Assembly (NCBI GenBank): GCA_016713245.1
Contig: JADJPM010000001.1
Span: 2,232,001 to 2,296,000, forward strand
DNA length: 64,000 nt
Direction of reading: 5' to 3'
DNA from: Verrucomicrobiaceae bacterium
GTDB taxonomy: Bacteria; Verrucomicrobiota; Verrucomicrobiia; Verrucomicrobiales; Verrucomicrobiaceae
The translations under genes and the position numbers were made by a program. Shown here one piece after another: positions 8,696 through 16,959 of the stretch (the first letter of the stretch is position 1; each line of letters starts with the position of its first letter). The notes under the pieces were generated by a model. It was not told where the DNA came from. It worked only from the letters and a program-made list of their open reading frames with translations, and did no database searches.

Positions 8696-10108
8696 ATGAA
8701 CACCCCCAACATCACCCGCAGACACTTCTTCAACGATTGCGCCGTCGGCACGGGCAAGATCGCGCTGGCTTCGTTGCTGGCGGAATCGGCTTATGGAGCG
8801 GCGAAGAGCCCGAATGTGGCGTCGCCGACGCATTTTCAGCCGAAGGCGAAGGCGGTCATTCACATGTTCATGGCGGGGGCACCTTCGCAGCTCGAGCTGT
8901 TCGATCACAAGCCGATGCTGACGAAGTATGAAGGCAAGCCGCTGCCGCCTTCCGTGATCGGCGGACAGCGTTATGCCTTCATCCGGCCGGATGCGGCGGT
9001 TTTGGGGCCTCGCTTCAAGTTTGCGAAGCATGGGCAGTGCGGTGCGGAGCTCTCGGAGGTGCTGCCGCACCTCGCGACGGTGGTGGACGACATCGCCATC
9101 GTGAAGTCCTGCCGCACGACGCAGTTCAACCACGCCCCGGCGCAGATTTTCATGAACACGGGCTTTTCGCAGCCTGGACGGCCCAGCATGGGCTCGTGGG
9201 TGACGTATGGACTCGGCGCGGAGACTCGTGACTTGCCGAGCTTTGTCGTGATGAGCACCGGCAGCGGCATCAGCGGCGGCGCGGCGTGCTGGAGCAGCGG
9301 TTTCCTGCCCAGCGTGTATTCCGGCACGCGCTTTCGCAACTCGGGTGATCCCATTTTGAATGTGAGCACACCGGCGGGCATTGAGGCTGGCACGCAGAAG
9401 GACACCATCGACCTCATCAACTCGCTCAATCACCGCCGCCTGAAGCTCGATGGCGATGGTGAGACGGCCACGCGCATCGCGAACTACGAGATGGCCTACC
9501 GCCTGCAAACCTCCGCGCCGGAGCTGATGGACCTCACGAAGGAAGACAAGGCCACGCTCGAACTCTACGGCTGCGATCCGAAGGTGCCGTCTTTTGCCCG
9601 CGCTTGCCTGCTCGCGCGACGCATGGTCGAGCGCGGCGTGCGCTTCATCAACATCTACAACGAAGGTTGGGACGCGCACAGCAACGTCGAAGGCAACGTG
9701 CGCAACAACTGCAAGAACACCGACCAGGCCAGCGCCGCGCTCATCAAAGACCTCAAGCAACGCGGCTTGCTCGACAGCACGCTCGTCGTCTGGGGCGGTG
9801 AATTTGGCCGCACGCCGATGGTCGAGGCCAGTGTGTCGCTCGGTCGCAGCATGGGCCGCGATCACCATCCGCAGGCCTTCACCATGTGGATGGCCGGTGG
9901 CGGCATCAAAGGCGGCGTCACGATGGGCGCGACGGACGAGATGGGCTTCAACATCATCGAAGACGAAGTCCACGTCGCCGACATCCACGCCACCATCCTC
10001 CACCAGCTCGGCATGGATCACGAAAGGCTGTCCTTCCGCGCCGCCGGTCTCGACTTCAAGCTCACCGGCGTGGAGCCTTGCAAGGTGATCAAGCAGATCG
10101 TGGCGTAG
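8696..10108 (+). CDS. DUF1501 Tat-exported protein
   Basis: The protein has 470 residues and a twin-arginine signal (TRRHFFNDCAVGTG then a hydrophobic stretch to about residue 30). The DUF1501 domain covers the rest, with the typical APSQLELFDHKP motif near 60, a GRPSMGSWVTYGLG motif near 160, and VWGGEFGRTPM and DHHPQAFTMWMAGGG near the C-terminus. The fold is related to alkaline phosphatase/sulfatase, and DUF1501 proteins sit beside PSCyt/DUF1553 genes in Planctomycetes and Verrucomicrobia. The substrate is unknown. The first 59 bp are duplicated at 7806-7864 on the far side of the TA cassette, so the promoter or coupling to the DUF1553 gene has probably been altered. Confidence 0.92.
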   Translation: MNTPNITRRHFFNDCAVGTGKIALASLLAESAYGAAKSPNVASPTHFQPKAKAVIHMFMAGAPSQLELFDHKPMLTKYEGKPLPPSVIGGQRYAFIRPDAAVLGPRFKFAKHGQCGAELSEVLPHLATVVDDIAIVKSCRTTQFNHAPAQIFMNTGFSQPGRPSMGSWVTYGLGAETRDLPSFVVMSTGSGISGGAACWSSGFLPSVYSGTRFRNSGDPILNVSTPAGIEAGTQKDTIDLINSLNHRRLKLDGDGETATRIANYEMAYRLQTSAPELMDLTKEDKATLELYGCDPKVPSFARACLLARRMVERGVRFINIYNEGWDAHSNVEGNVRNNCKNTDQASAALIKDLKQRGLLDSTLVVWGGEFGRTPMVEASVSLGRSMGRDHHPQAFTMWMAGGGIKGGVTMGATDEMGFNIIEDEVHVADIHATILHQLGMDHERLSFRAAGLDFKLTGVEPCKVIKQIVA

Positions 10109-10173
10109 CGCCAGATTCGCCCCATCCAGGCCAAAACAGGCGTTGGGAATGCTCCGCGTCGGTGATGATGTGT

Positions 10174-10201
10174 TTGAAACACCCCGCCGCAGCGGTATAA
10201 A
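10174..10201 (+). promoter_or_regulatory. Candidate sigma-70 promoter for the aldo/keto reductase
   Basis: TTGAAA (10174-10179) and TATAAA (10196-10201) are separated by 16 bp, close to the sigma-70 consensus. Transcription would start near 10208, about 30 nt before the ATG at 10238. Confidence 0.55.
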
Positions 10202-10237
10202 GCCCGTCCCACCTTCAACCCACCCCAACGAACGACC

Positions 10238-11359
10238 ATGAATCTCACACGCACGGCTTACGGCACCTGGAGCGGCGGCCGCTTTATGCACTACGGCGAA
10301 CAACTCTCCGAGGAGCATTACATGCAGCTCATGCGTGATTCCTTCGCCAAAGGCGTGCGCACCTTCGTCACCGCCGATGTGTATGGCGTGGGCCGGGCTG
10401 ATTCCCTGCTGGGCGAGGCGCTCAAAGGCATCCCGCGTGAGGAATACTGCCTCGTTGGCATCGTCGGCCACGACATCTACGAAGGCATCCGTCAGGGCTC
10501 GAAAGGCTATCCTCGCTTCACCGATCCCACATTGCGCGGGCCGGAGAAGTATTACGACTACCTCAAAATGGCCACAGAGAAGAGCCTGGAGCGCTGCCAG
10601 ACCTCGAAGTTCGACCTTCTCATGCTCCACAACCCGGACAGCATCAGCTACACGAGCGAAAAGGTGTGGGACGCCTTCACCGCGCTGAAAACGGAAGGCC
10701 TGACCGACCGCCTCGGCATCGCTCCTGGACCCGCGAACGGCTTCACGCTCGACATGATCGAGTGCTTCGAGCGCTACGGCGACCGCATGGACTGGGCGAT
10801 GATCATTTTGAATCCCTTCGAGCCCTGGCCCGGCCAGCATGTGCTCGCCGCCGCTGAGAAGAACAAGGTCGATATCATGGCCCGCGTGGTCGATTACGGC
10901 GGTCTCTTCCACGATGACGTGAAACCCGGTCACAAATTCCGTGATGGTGATCATCGCACGCATCGTCCGGGCGACTGGATCGAGCACGGCGTCGAGAAAC
11001 TCGAAAAAGTGCGTCCCTTCGCGGAAAAGCACGGCATCAGCATGCTCCAGCTCGCCTGCCTGTGGACGCTGGGTAACACCGCCGTGAAAAGCGTGGTCCC
11101 CACGCTCATTCAAGAGCACGGTGAAGGTGCCCGCAGCATCGAGAGCAAGCTCGATGATCTCGCGGCGCTGCCTGCGCAATGCCTCAGCGCCGAAGAGATC
11201 GAAGCCATCCGCCAGATCGGTGACAACACCGGCTGCATGGCCCTCAAAGGTGCCAGCCACCGCCACCCCGCCGAGATGGAAGCCCGTGCCGACGAGTGGA
11301 GCATGCGCGATGATCTCCTCGCCCTCGCTGGCCGTTTTGGCCTTCAATGGACGTGGTGA
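10238..11359 (+). CDS. Aldo/keto reductase family protein
   Basis: The protein has 373 residues. It shows the TIM-barrel layout of NAD(P)H-dependent aldo/keto reductases: FVTADVYGVGRADSLLGEAL near residue 45 (usual position of the catalytic Asp and Tyr), FDLLMLHNPD near 125 (the barrel strand with His), and a C-terminal GNTAVKSVVPTL segment near 285 at the cofactor phosphate site. It ends in a short Trp-rich tail. Such enzymes reduce carbonyls of sugars or aldehydes. A good promoter lies just upstream, so the gene probably stands alone. Confidence 0.87.
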   Translation: MNLTRTAYGTWSGGRFMHYGEQLSEEHYMQLMRDSFAKGVRTFVTADVYGVGRADSLLGEALKGIPREEYCLVGIVGHDIYEGIRQGSKGYPRFTDPTLRGPEKYYDYLKMATEKSLERCQTSKFDLLMLHNPDSISYTSEKVWDAFTALKTEGLTDRLGIAPGPANGFTLDMIECFERYGDRMDWAMIILNPFEPWPGQHVLAAAEKNKVDIMARVVDYGGLFHDDVKPGHKFRDGDHRTHRPGDWIEHGVEKLEKVRPFAEKHGISMLQLACLWTLGNTAVKSVVPTLIQEHGEGARSIESKLDDLAALPAQCLSAEEIEAIRQIGDNTGCMALKGASHRHPAEMEARADEWSMRDDLLALAGRFGLQWTW

Positions 11360-11465
11360 GTCTTTGCGCCCTGGTGCGTCTAGCCTGCGATTTGGTGAGC
11401 CAGCCTTGTGACGGCTCGTCAGCAGGCTTGCGTGCTTGCGGTGGTGCATGGCAGAATCCGCTGTC

Positions 11466-11732
11466 ATGAATTCCTCCATCTGCCGCACCCTCAGCACCAT
11501 CTGCTTCCAAGCAGGCATGTTCAGTATCTTGCTCTCCATCTGGATCTGGTGGATTCAAAACGGCGAAACGCCAGAGGAGCAGGCACACGCGGAGCGTTTC
11601 GGCATCTTCGTGGGCCTGTGGGCACCCACGCTGCTCATCCTTTCTAACCGCTTTGATCGCTATGCGGACAAAGCCAAGGAACTGCCTGGCATGAAAGCCG
11701 TGGATGAGAGCGAAGCGTCTCCTACCGCGTGA
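11466..11732 (+). CDS. Small two-helix membrane protein, unknown
   Basis: The 88-residue protein starts at the ATG of MNSSICRTLSTIC. Hydrophobic segments lie near residues 12-28 and 42-54, followed by a polar acidic tail. No family is recognised. Its last 11 bases overlap the 3' end of the convergent amidohydrolase gene. Upstream in-frame starts at 11436 and 11451 exist but add only polar residues. Confidence 0.5.
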   Translation: MNSSICRTLSTICFQAGMFSILLSIWIWWIQNGETPEEQAHAERFGIFVGLWAPTLLILSNRFDRYADKAKELPGMKAVDESEASPTA

Positions 11733-13038
11733 CCTTCGCCGCTGAGTCGAGGAAATCACACACCGCAGCGGCCATGGCGGCGACACCGGTTTTGATCGAC
11801 TCTTCGTCGCAGTCAAACAGGGGCGTGTGACCGCCATGGATGATGCCTTTCTCTTCGTTGGCCACGCCGAGGCGAAAGTAGAAGCCCGGGACGATCTGGG
11901 CAAAGTAGCTGAAGTCCTCGCCGCCCATGCCGGGAGTGAGTTCGATGACGTTTTTCTCGCCGCAGAGGCGCCGGAAGGCGGGAAGCGTGGCGGCGACGAG
12001 GTCGAGGTTGTTTTGAATGCTGGGATAGGTTTTGCGGTATTCCATCTCGTAGGTGGCACCGTGAGCGGAGGTGATGCCTTTGAGGATGCGGTGCATCTGC
12101 TCGATGATGCCATCGCGGAATTTGGCGTCGTAAGTGCGCACGGTGCCGCCGAGCTCGACTTTTTCGGCGATGATGTTTTCGCGGTCGCCACCGTGGATGG
12201 TGCCGATGCTGATGACGAGAGGCTGGCGGGTGTTCGTTTGGCGGCTTTTGATCATCTGGAGGGCCATGACGGCCTCGGAGGCGATGGCGATGGCATCGAC
12301 GCCTTTTTGAGGCGCGGAGCCGTGGGCCATTTTACCTTGGATGATGATGTGGAAGCGGTCGCTGTTGGCATTGTCGATGCCGGGGGTGTAGCCGATCTGG
12401 CCAGCTTTGAGGTAGTGAACCTCGTCATCGGTGATGCCAGCAGGCTGGACGACGGCGGTGGTGTGCAGGCCGAAGACAGCGGCGGGCCTCGGGTTTTCCA
12501 TCGCACCTTCGGTGACCATTTGTTTGGCACCCCAATCGCCTTTGAAGGTGGCGGGCATGGCTTCTTCGGCGGGTTGGAAGAGGAATTTCACGCTGCCGTG
12601 GAGCAGATCGCGGTGTTTGGAGAGCAACTCGGCCACGCCCATGGCGCAGGTGGTATGCACATCATGCCCACAGGCGTGCATGACGCCGGGAACCTGGGAG
12701 CGGTAAGGGGTGCTGCGCAGTTCTTTGATCGGAAGAGCATCCATGTCTGCCCGTACGGCCACGCAGGGCCCTTCGTGATCTCCTTTGAGGATGGCGACGA
12801 TGCCGTGCTTGGCGACGCCGGTGCGGATGTCGGTGAGGCCGAGTGATCGGAGATGAGCTTCCACGCTTTTCGAGGTGCGCGCTTCCTCGTTGGAGAGCTC
12901 GGGGTGGCTGTGAAGGTCGCGGCGGATCTCGACGAGTTTCGGGAAGAGGCTTTCGATGGTCTTCTGGAAGACGGCATCGCGAGTTTCCGCCGCGAAGGCG
13001 GCGCTGGAAGCGAGGAGGCAAAGGGCGAAAAGGCGCAT
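11722..13038 (-). CDS. Exported M20-family amidohydrolase
   Basis: The 438-residue protein starts MRLFALCLLASSAAFAAE, a clear signal peptide. The metal-binding M20D motifs are present: HACGHDVHT (residues about 130-138), PAEEA with the catalytic Glu (about 172-176), GLHTT, and near the end GGEDFSYFA plus HGGHTP. These enzymes hydrolyse N-acyl or hippurate-type amides and amidated auxins; the substrate cannot be told. The upstream in-frame start at 13077 was rejected because it adds a polar leader before the signal peptide. It is divergent from the sulfatase at 13144, with 105 bp between. Confidence 0.92.
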   Translation of the reverse strand: MRLFALCLLASSAAFAAETRDAVFQKTIESLFPKLVEIRRDLHSHPELSNEEARTSKSVEAHLRSLGLTDIRTGVAKHGIVAILKGDHEGPCVAVRADMDALPIKELRSTPYRSQVPGVMHACGHDVHTTCAMGVAELLSKHRDLLHGSVKFLFQPAEEAMPATFKGDWGAKQMVTEGAMENPRPAAVFGLHTTAVVQPAGITDDEVHYLKAGQIGYTPGIDNANSDRFHIIIQGKMAHGSAPQKGVDAIAIASEAVMALQMIKSRQTNTRQPLVISIGTIHGGDRENIIAEKVELGGTVRTYDAKFRDGIIEQMHRILKGITSAHGATYEMEYRKTYPSIQNNLDLVAATLPAFRRLCGEKNVIELTPGMGGEDFSYFAQIVPGFYFRLGVANEEKGIIHGGHTPLFDCDEESIKTGVAAMAAAVCDFLDSAAKVTR

Positions 13039-13143
13039 GAGGCGATTACGAGCCAACAACGGCGGATTTGGAATCAAAATGTGCCTACGCTTGCCAAGAA
13101 TACTGCTTCACACGCGGCGGCTCCTCGAAGTATAACGCAGGCC

Positions 13144-14562
13144 ATGAAGCTCCCCGGCCTCCTCGTTTTCCTCTCCGCCTCGCTCTCTTTCGCTGCGCCG
13201 TCTGATCCGCCGAATGTCGTGCTCGTCATGGCGGATGATCAGGGCTGGGGTGACATGGCCTATCAAGGTCATCCGCTGGTGAAGACGCCGAACTTTGATG
13301 CGATGGCTCGCGAGGGCATCCGCTTTGATCAATTCCATGCCGCCGCACCGGTCTGCTCGCCTACGCGGGGCAGTGTGATGACGGGGCGCACGCCGAACCG
13401 CTTCGGTTGCTTCTCCTGGGGGCACACGCTGCGGCCGCAAGAAGTAACCATCGGTGAGGTGATGCAGAAGGCGGGCTACCGCACCGGCCATTTCGGCAAG
13501 TGGCACCTCGGCTCGGTACAGAAGGCCAGCCCGGTCTCGCCGGGTGCGAGCGGCTTTGATAGCTGGGTCTCCGCCCCGAACTTCTTCGACCTCGATCCCA
13601 TCCTCAGCGATCAAGGGCGTGCCGTGCAGTTCCAGGGCGACAGCTCGGACATCACGGCGGATCTCGCTTTGAAATTCATCCGCCAGTGTGCGGAGAAGGA
13701 TCAGCGCTTCCTGGCGGTGGTGTGGTTTGGATCACCGCACAGCCCGCACAAGGCCCTCGATGCGGATCGCGATCTCTACGCGGACCAGCCGAAGAACGTG
13801 CGAGACTTCTACGGCGAGATCACGGCCATGGACCGTGCCTTTGGCCGCATTCGCGAGGAGTTGAAGAAGCTCGACCTTCGAGAAGAGACGGTGCTGTGGT
13901 ATTGCAGCGATAATGGCGCGTTGCCGAAAATCGGCTCCAGTGGCGGGCGTCGCGGTAACAAGGGCAAAATCTATGAAGGCGGCCTGCTCGTGCCCTCGCT
14001 GCTCGAATGGCCGGCGCAGTTCAAAGAACCCAAAGTGATCTCCACGCCCTGTGTCACGAGTGATATCCTCCCCACCATCGCCGACATCACCGGTGCCGCC
14101 ATCGGTCACACGATGCCGCTCGATGGCCAGAGCCTGCTCCCCGTGCTTGAAGGTGAAATCCACACACGCAGCAAGCCCATCGGCTTTTGGGATGCGAATC
14201 GAGGCGGGATCAGCACGCCGTCCGACAAATGGATGGCAGACCTCCTCGCGGAACAAGCCAAGGGCAACGAACCCACTGATCCGGCTCGGTTGATGCCGGA
14301 TGCCGGAAAGATCGGCGAACCGGGTTCACTCACGAGCTTTGCGGGGCATTCCGCCTGGCTCGAATGGCCGTGGAAGCTCCACCGCATCGAAAAGAAGGGC
14401 GAAGTGGAGTGGGAACTCTACAACCTGGCCACCGATGCGAATGAAGAGCACGTCCTCATCGCCGAGCAGCCCGAACGCTTTGCCGCGATGCGCAATGCCC
14501 TCGAAGACTGGCTCGAAAGCGTGGCGAAGAGTCTAAACGGCGAGGACTACAAGTCGCCGTGA
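13144..14562 (+). CDS. Secreted sulfatase (FGly type)
   Basis: The 472-residue protein has a signal peptide (to about residue 18). The sulfatase hallmarks are VMADDQGWGD near residue 28 (two metal-binding Asp) and CSPTRGSVMTG, where Cys71 is the one converted to formylglycine. GKWHLG and CSDNGALP follow, the last giving the second metal pair. It would remove sulfate esters from polysaccharides or other organics outside the cytoplasm. The metallophosphoesterase-like gene follows after 32 bp on the same strand. A longer in-frame extension upstream has no signal peptide and was rejected. Confidence 0.95.
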   Translation: MKLPGLLVFLSASLSFAAPSDPPNVVLVMADDQGWGDMAYQGHPLVKTPNFDAMAREGIRFDQFHAAAPVCSPTRGSVMTGRTPNRFGCFSWGHTLRPQEVTIGEVMQKAGYRTGHFGKWHLGSVQKASPVSPGASGFDSWVSAPNFFDLDPILSDQGRAVQFQGDSSDITADLALKFIRQCAEKDQRFLAVVWFGSPHSPHKALDADRDLYADQPKNVRDFYGEITAMDRAFGRIREELKKLDLREETVLWYCSDNGALPKIGSSGGRRGNKGKIYEGGLLVPSLLEWPAQFKEPKVISTPCVTSDILPTIADITGAAIGHTMPLDGQSLLPVLEGEIHTRSKPIGFWDANRGGISTPSDKWMADLLAEQAKGNEPTDPARLMPDAGKIGEPGSLTSFAGHSAWLEWPWKLHRIEKKGEVEWELYNLATDANEEHVLIAEQPERFAAMRNALEDWLESVAKSLNGEDYKSP

Positions 14563-14594
14563 AGACTCCCATTCGGGCTTCGTAACTTCTCTCC

Positions 14595-15734
14595 ATGTTC
14601 CGCCCGCTCTTTTTGTTCCTGACTACATCGGTCTTTGCTGCTCCCATCGACCGCATCTGGCTCACCCACGCCTCGAATGATCCATCAAAGATCGTCGTGA
14701 ACTGGGAGACGACGACGGCGGAAGATTCGGCGGTCGATTTTGGCACCAGCGGAGTTCTTGGGAAGCAGGTGGAGGTGGAAGAGCAGGTGACGCTGCACCA
14801 TGTGGAAATCCCGTTGGAGCAGCAGGACGTGATTTATCACTACCGCGTCCGCAGTGGCGGAGATGTGTCGGAGGTGTTTCGCGTCAAAGGATATCCCACG
14901 AAGGAGTTGAGGCTCGCGATGGTGGGTGATTGGGGCTTTGCGAAGGGCAAAGACCTCTCCAGCCTCATGAAAGACGACCCGCACCTGCTCGTGACACTCG
15001 GCGACAACGTGCCGGATCTGCACAGCAAAGGTCGCGAGGACACAAAGGCCTTCAGTGCCTTGATTGACCAGCACAAGGAGCTTTTCCGCTCCACCCCGCT
15101 GATGCCCATTTTGGGCAATCACGACCGCGAGATCACTTCGCGAGGTCCAAAGCCACCCGCACATGCCGTTTATGATGTGGAGGCAAAAGCCTACAGAGAC
15201 TTCTTCGCGCTGCCGGATGTGGAATGGCGATGGCGTTTCGATCTTCCAGCCTTCAGCCTGCGTTTGCTGGCGCTGGATGCGAGCCACACGAAGGATCAGG
15301 GCACGACGTGGCAGACGAATCACCCCATCCTTGCAGGCTCGGAGCAGCACATGTGGTTTGCCCGCGAGGTGGCCCGCACGGACGCGGATTTCGTGCTCAC
15401 GCTGAACAACGAGCAAAACTCGCTCATGCGTGGCTATGACAAGAAAGCGTGGCTGCCGCTGTTCGAGCAATCCAGCGCGGTTTTCACCGGCTACGGCTAC
15501 TTTGCCGAGCGGGCCGAGTACAACGGCCTGCCTTACTTCAACACCTGCCTCAAAGGCGATGGCGATCTCTATAAGGATCCACACTCGCGCTTCAACGCCC
15601 GCGAGGATCATTACCTGCTGCTCACGCTGCGTGCAGGTTCTCCGACGATCACCGCTCAATTCAAAAATCTTCGAGGCGAGGTGCTCGATAATTCAGAGAT
15701 CGCCAAACGGGGCAAAAAACAGGCCGGGAGGTGA
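14595..15734 (+). CDS. Metallophosphoesterase-fold exported protein, likely inactive
   Basis: The 379-residue protein has a signal peptide (to about 16). A purple-acid-phosphatase-type N-terminal beta domain follows (about 17-95), then a calcineurin-like domain. The first-half metal motifs are present: GDWG (near 112), GDN (near 136) and GNHDRE (near 175). In the second half, the His usually found in the strand before the acidic motif is replaced by Asn (LNNEQN, 271-272). The GHxH motif reads GYGY (Tyr300, Tyr302). These histidines are metal ligands in active enzymes, so catalysis is doubtful. It lies directly behind a sulfatase and before a strong terminator hairpin. Confidence 0.85.
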   Translation: MFRPLFLFLTTSVFAAPIDRIWLTHASNDPSKIVVNWETTTAEDSAVDFGTSGVLGKQVEVEEQVTLHHVEIPLEQQDVIYHYRVRSGGDVSEVFRVKGYPTKELRLAMVGDWGFAKGKDLSSLMKDDPHLLVTLGDNVPDLHSKGREDTKAFSALIDQHKELFRSTPLMPILGNHDREITSRGPKPPAHAVYDVEAKAYRDFFALPDVEWRWRFDLPAFSLRLLALDASHTKDQGTTWQTNHPILAGSEQHMWFAREVARTDADFVLTLNNEQNSLMRGYDKKAWLPLFEQSSAVFTGYGYFAERAEYNGLPYFNTCLKGDGDLYKDPHSRFNAREDHYLLLTLRAGSPTITAQFKNLRGEVLDNSEIAKRGKKQAGR

Positions 15735-15745
15735 TCCCGGCCTGT
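15719..15745. terminator. Bidirectional intrinsic terminator
   Basis: A perfect 11-bp stem (ACAGGCCGGGA, 15719-15729, with TCCCGGCCTGT, 15735-15745) closes a 5-base loop between two convergent genes. On the minus strand it is followed by six T, a good intrinsic terminator for the isomerase gene; on the plus strand the T-run is weak. It overlaps the stop of the upstream gene. Confidence 0.85.
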
Positions 15746-15770
15746 GTCGTTTAGATGATGTCAGCAGCGC

Positions 15771-16772
15771 TTATTTGCTGTTCTCGGCGAACTGGGCGTC
15801 GAAGATGATCTTCGAGGGCGGGAAGTCGATCTTCTTCACGAAGGCGGCGGATTCGGTGGCGCCGAATTCGCGGTCCATGGCACCGTCTTCCCACTCGACG
15901 GAGAGCGGGCCGCCGTACTCGATGTCGTTCAGGGCACGGATGATGCGCTCAAAGTTGATGTTGCCACGGCCGACGGACTTGAAGTCCCAGTAGCGGCTCG
16001 GTTTGTGGAAATCGACGTGGCCGCCGAAGACACCCGCGGTGCCGTCACCGATGCCCCAGGCCACGTCCTTCATGTGAACGTGGAAGATGCGGTCTTTGAA
16101 TTGGTAGATGAACTTCACATAATCGACGCCCTGGTAACCGAAGTGGCTGGGGTCGTAGTTGAAGCCGAAGGCGGGATGGTAATCGAGGGCCTGGAGGGCA
16201 CGCTCGGCGCTGGCGATGTCGAACGCGATCTCGGTGGGATGCACTTCGAGGGCGTAGCGGATGCCGAGCTTCTGATACTCGTCGAGGATGGGCTTGAAGC
16301 GCTTGGCGAAGTCGGCGTAACCGGCTTCGATCTGGCCGGGGAGATTCGGCGGGAAGGAATAGACGAGGTGCCAGATGCTGCTGCCGGTGAAGCCGTTCAC
16401 GACGCTGACGCCGAAGCGTTTCGCGGCGTGGGCCGTTTTGATGAGCTCCTCAGCGGCACGCTGGCGGACGCCTTCGGGATCGCCATCGCCGTAGATGTGG
16501 CCTGGGAGGATCTGCTTGTGACGTGGGTCGATGTTATCGCACACGGCCTGGCCGACGAGGTGGGTGGAAATGGCGTGGCATTGCATGCCTGCGGCTTTCA
16601 ACTTGGCGCGTTTGGCATCGCAGTAGGCCTGATCGGCCTTCTCGACTTCAAAGTGATCACCCCAGCAGGCGAGCTCGAGGCCATCATAGCCAAAGCTTTT
16701 GCCCTTTTGAAGCATGGTTTCGAAGGAGAGATCGGCCCACTGGCCGGTGAAGAGGGTGACGGGACGTGGCAT
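15771..16772 (-). CDS. Sugar phosphate isomerase/epimerase (xylose isomerase-like TIM barrel)
   Basis: The 333-residue protein has the AP-endonuclease-2 TIM-barrel motifs: GYDGLELACWGDHF near 30, ALEVHPTEIAFD near 192 (metal-binding Glu), NYDPSHFGYQG near 222, HVHMKD near 245 and LSVEWEDGAMD near 300. Such enzymes isomerise or epimerise free or phosphorylated sugars and inositols. No signal peptide is seen, so it is cytosolic. It ends just before a bidirectional terminator. Confidence 0.9.
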   Translation of the reverse strand: MPRPVTLFTGQWADLSFETMLQKGKSFGYDGLELACWGDHFEVEKADQAYCDAKRAKLKAAGMQCHAISTHLVGQAVCDNIDPRHKQILPGHIYGDGDPEGVRQRAAEELIKTAHAAKRFGVSVVNGFTGSSIWHLVYSFPPNLPGQIEAGYADFAKRFKPILDEYQKLGIRYALEVHPTEIAFDIASAERALQALDYHPAFGFNYDPSHFGYQGVDYVKFIYQFKDRIFHVHMKDVAWGIGDGTAGVFGGHVDFHKPSRYWDFKSVGRGNINFERIIRALNDIEYGGPLSVEWEDGAMDREFGATESAAFVKKIDFPPSKIIFDAQFAENSK

Positions 16773-16812
16773 GACGTGTGGTGGTTGAACGGAGGCCGGG
16801 AAGAAGGAGAAA

Positions 16813-16845
16813 GAATGCGGAATGTCGAATGTGGAATGTCGAAAT
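16813..16845. repeat. Short AATGTCGAATG-type degenerate tandem repeat
   Basis: Overlapping copies of an AATGYCGAAT-like 8-12 bp unit lie between the isomerase start and the REPIN-like element. The composition resembles the AATGACGAATGA-type sequence at 35981-35995, so it is probably another member of a dispersed purine-rich repeat class. Confidence 0.45.
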
Positions 16846-16870
16846 TTTGAGGGAACGAACGAACTCGGGA

Positions 16871-16940
16871 GTTGGAGTCTAGGCTTCAGCCGACACGAGT
16901 GTTCCAGACCGGTCAGATCGGCTAAAGCCTAGACTCCAAC
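16871..16940. repeat. REPIN-like palindromic element, family A
   Basis: Arms of 23 bp (16871-16893 and 16918-16940) match at 22 of 23 positions, with a 24-base spacer. The arms begin GTTGGAGTC. A second, diverged member of the same family lies inside the sulfatase gene at 48642-48697, which shows that it is dispersed. It sits between the isomerase start and the 3' end of a sulfatase gene, and may also act as a terminator. Confidence 0.8.
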
Positions 16941-16959
16941 CTCCGTGTCGAATGCTGCC

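Noticed and set aside
7806..8699. Open plus-strand frame of 297 codons starting MNTPNITRRHFF
   Set aside because: Only the first 19 codons come from the duplicated DUF1501 start; the rest reads antisense through the TA module, so it is a chimera rather than a gene.
8687..11539. 950-codon open frame on the minus strand
   Set aside because: It covers the DUF1501 and aldo/keto reductase genes in antisense and has Ala/His/Arg-rich low-complexity composition with no family match.
12853..13143. Upstream extension of the sulfatase at 13144
   Set aside because: It overlaps the amidohydrolase gene in antisense and would hide the signal peptide.
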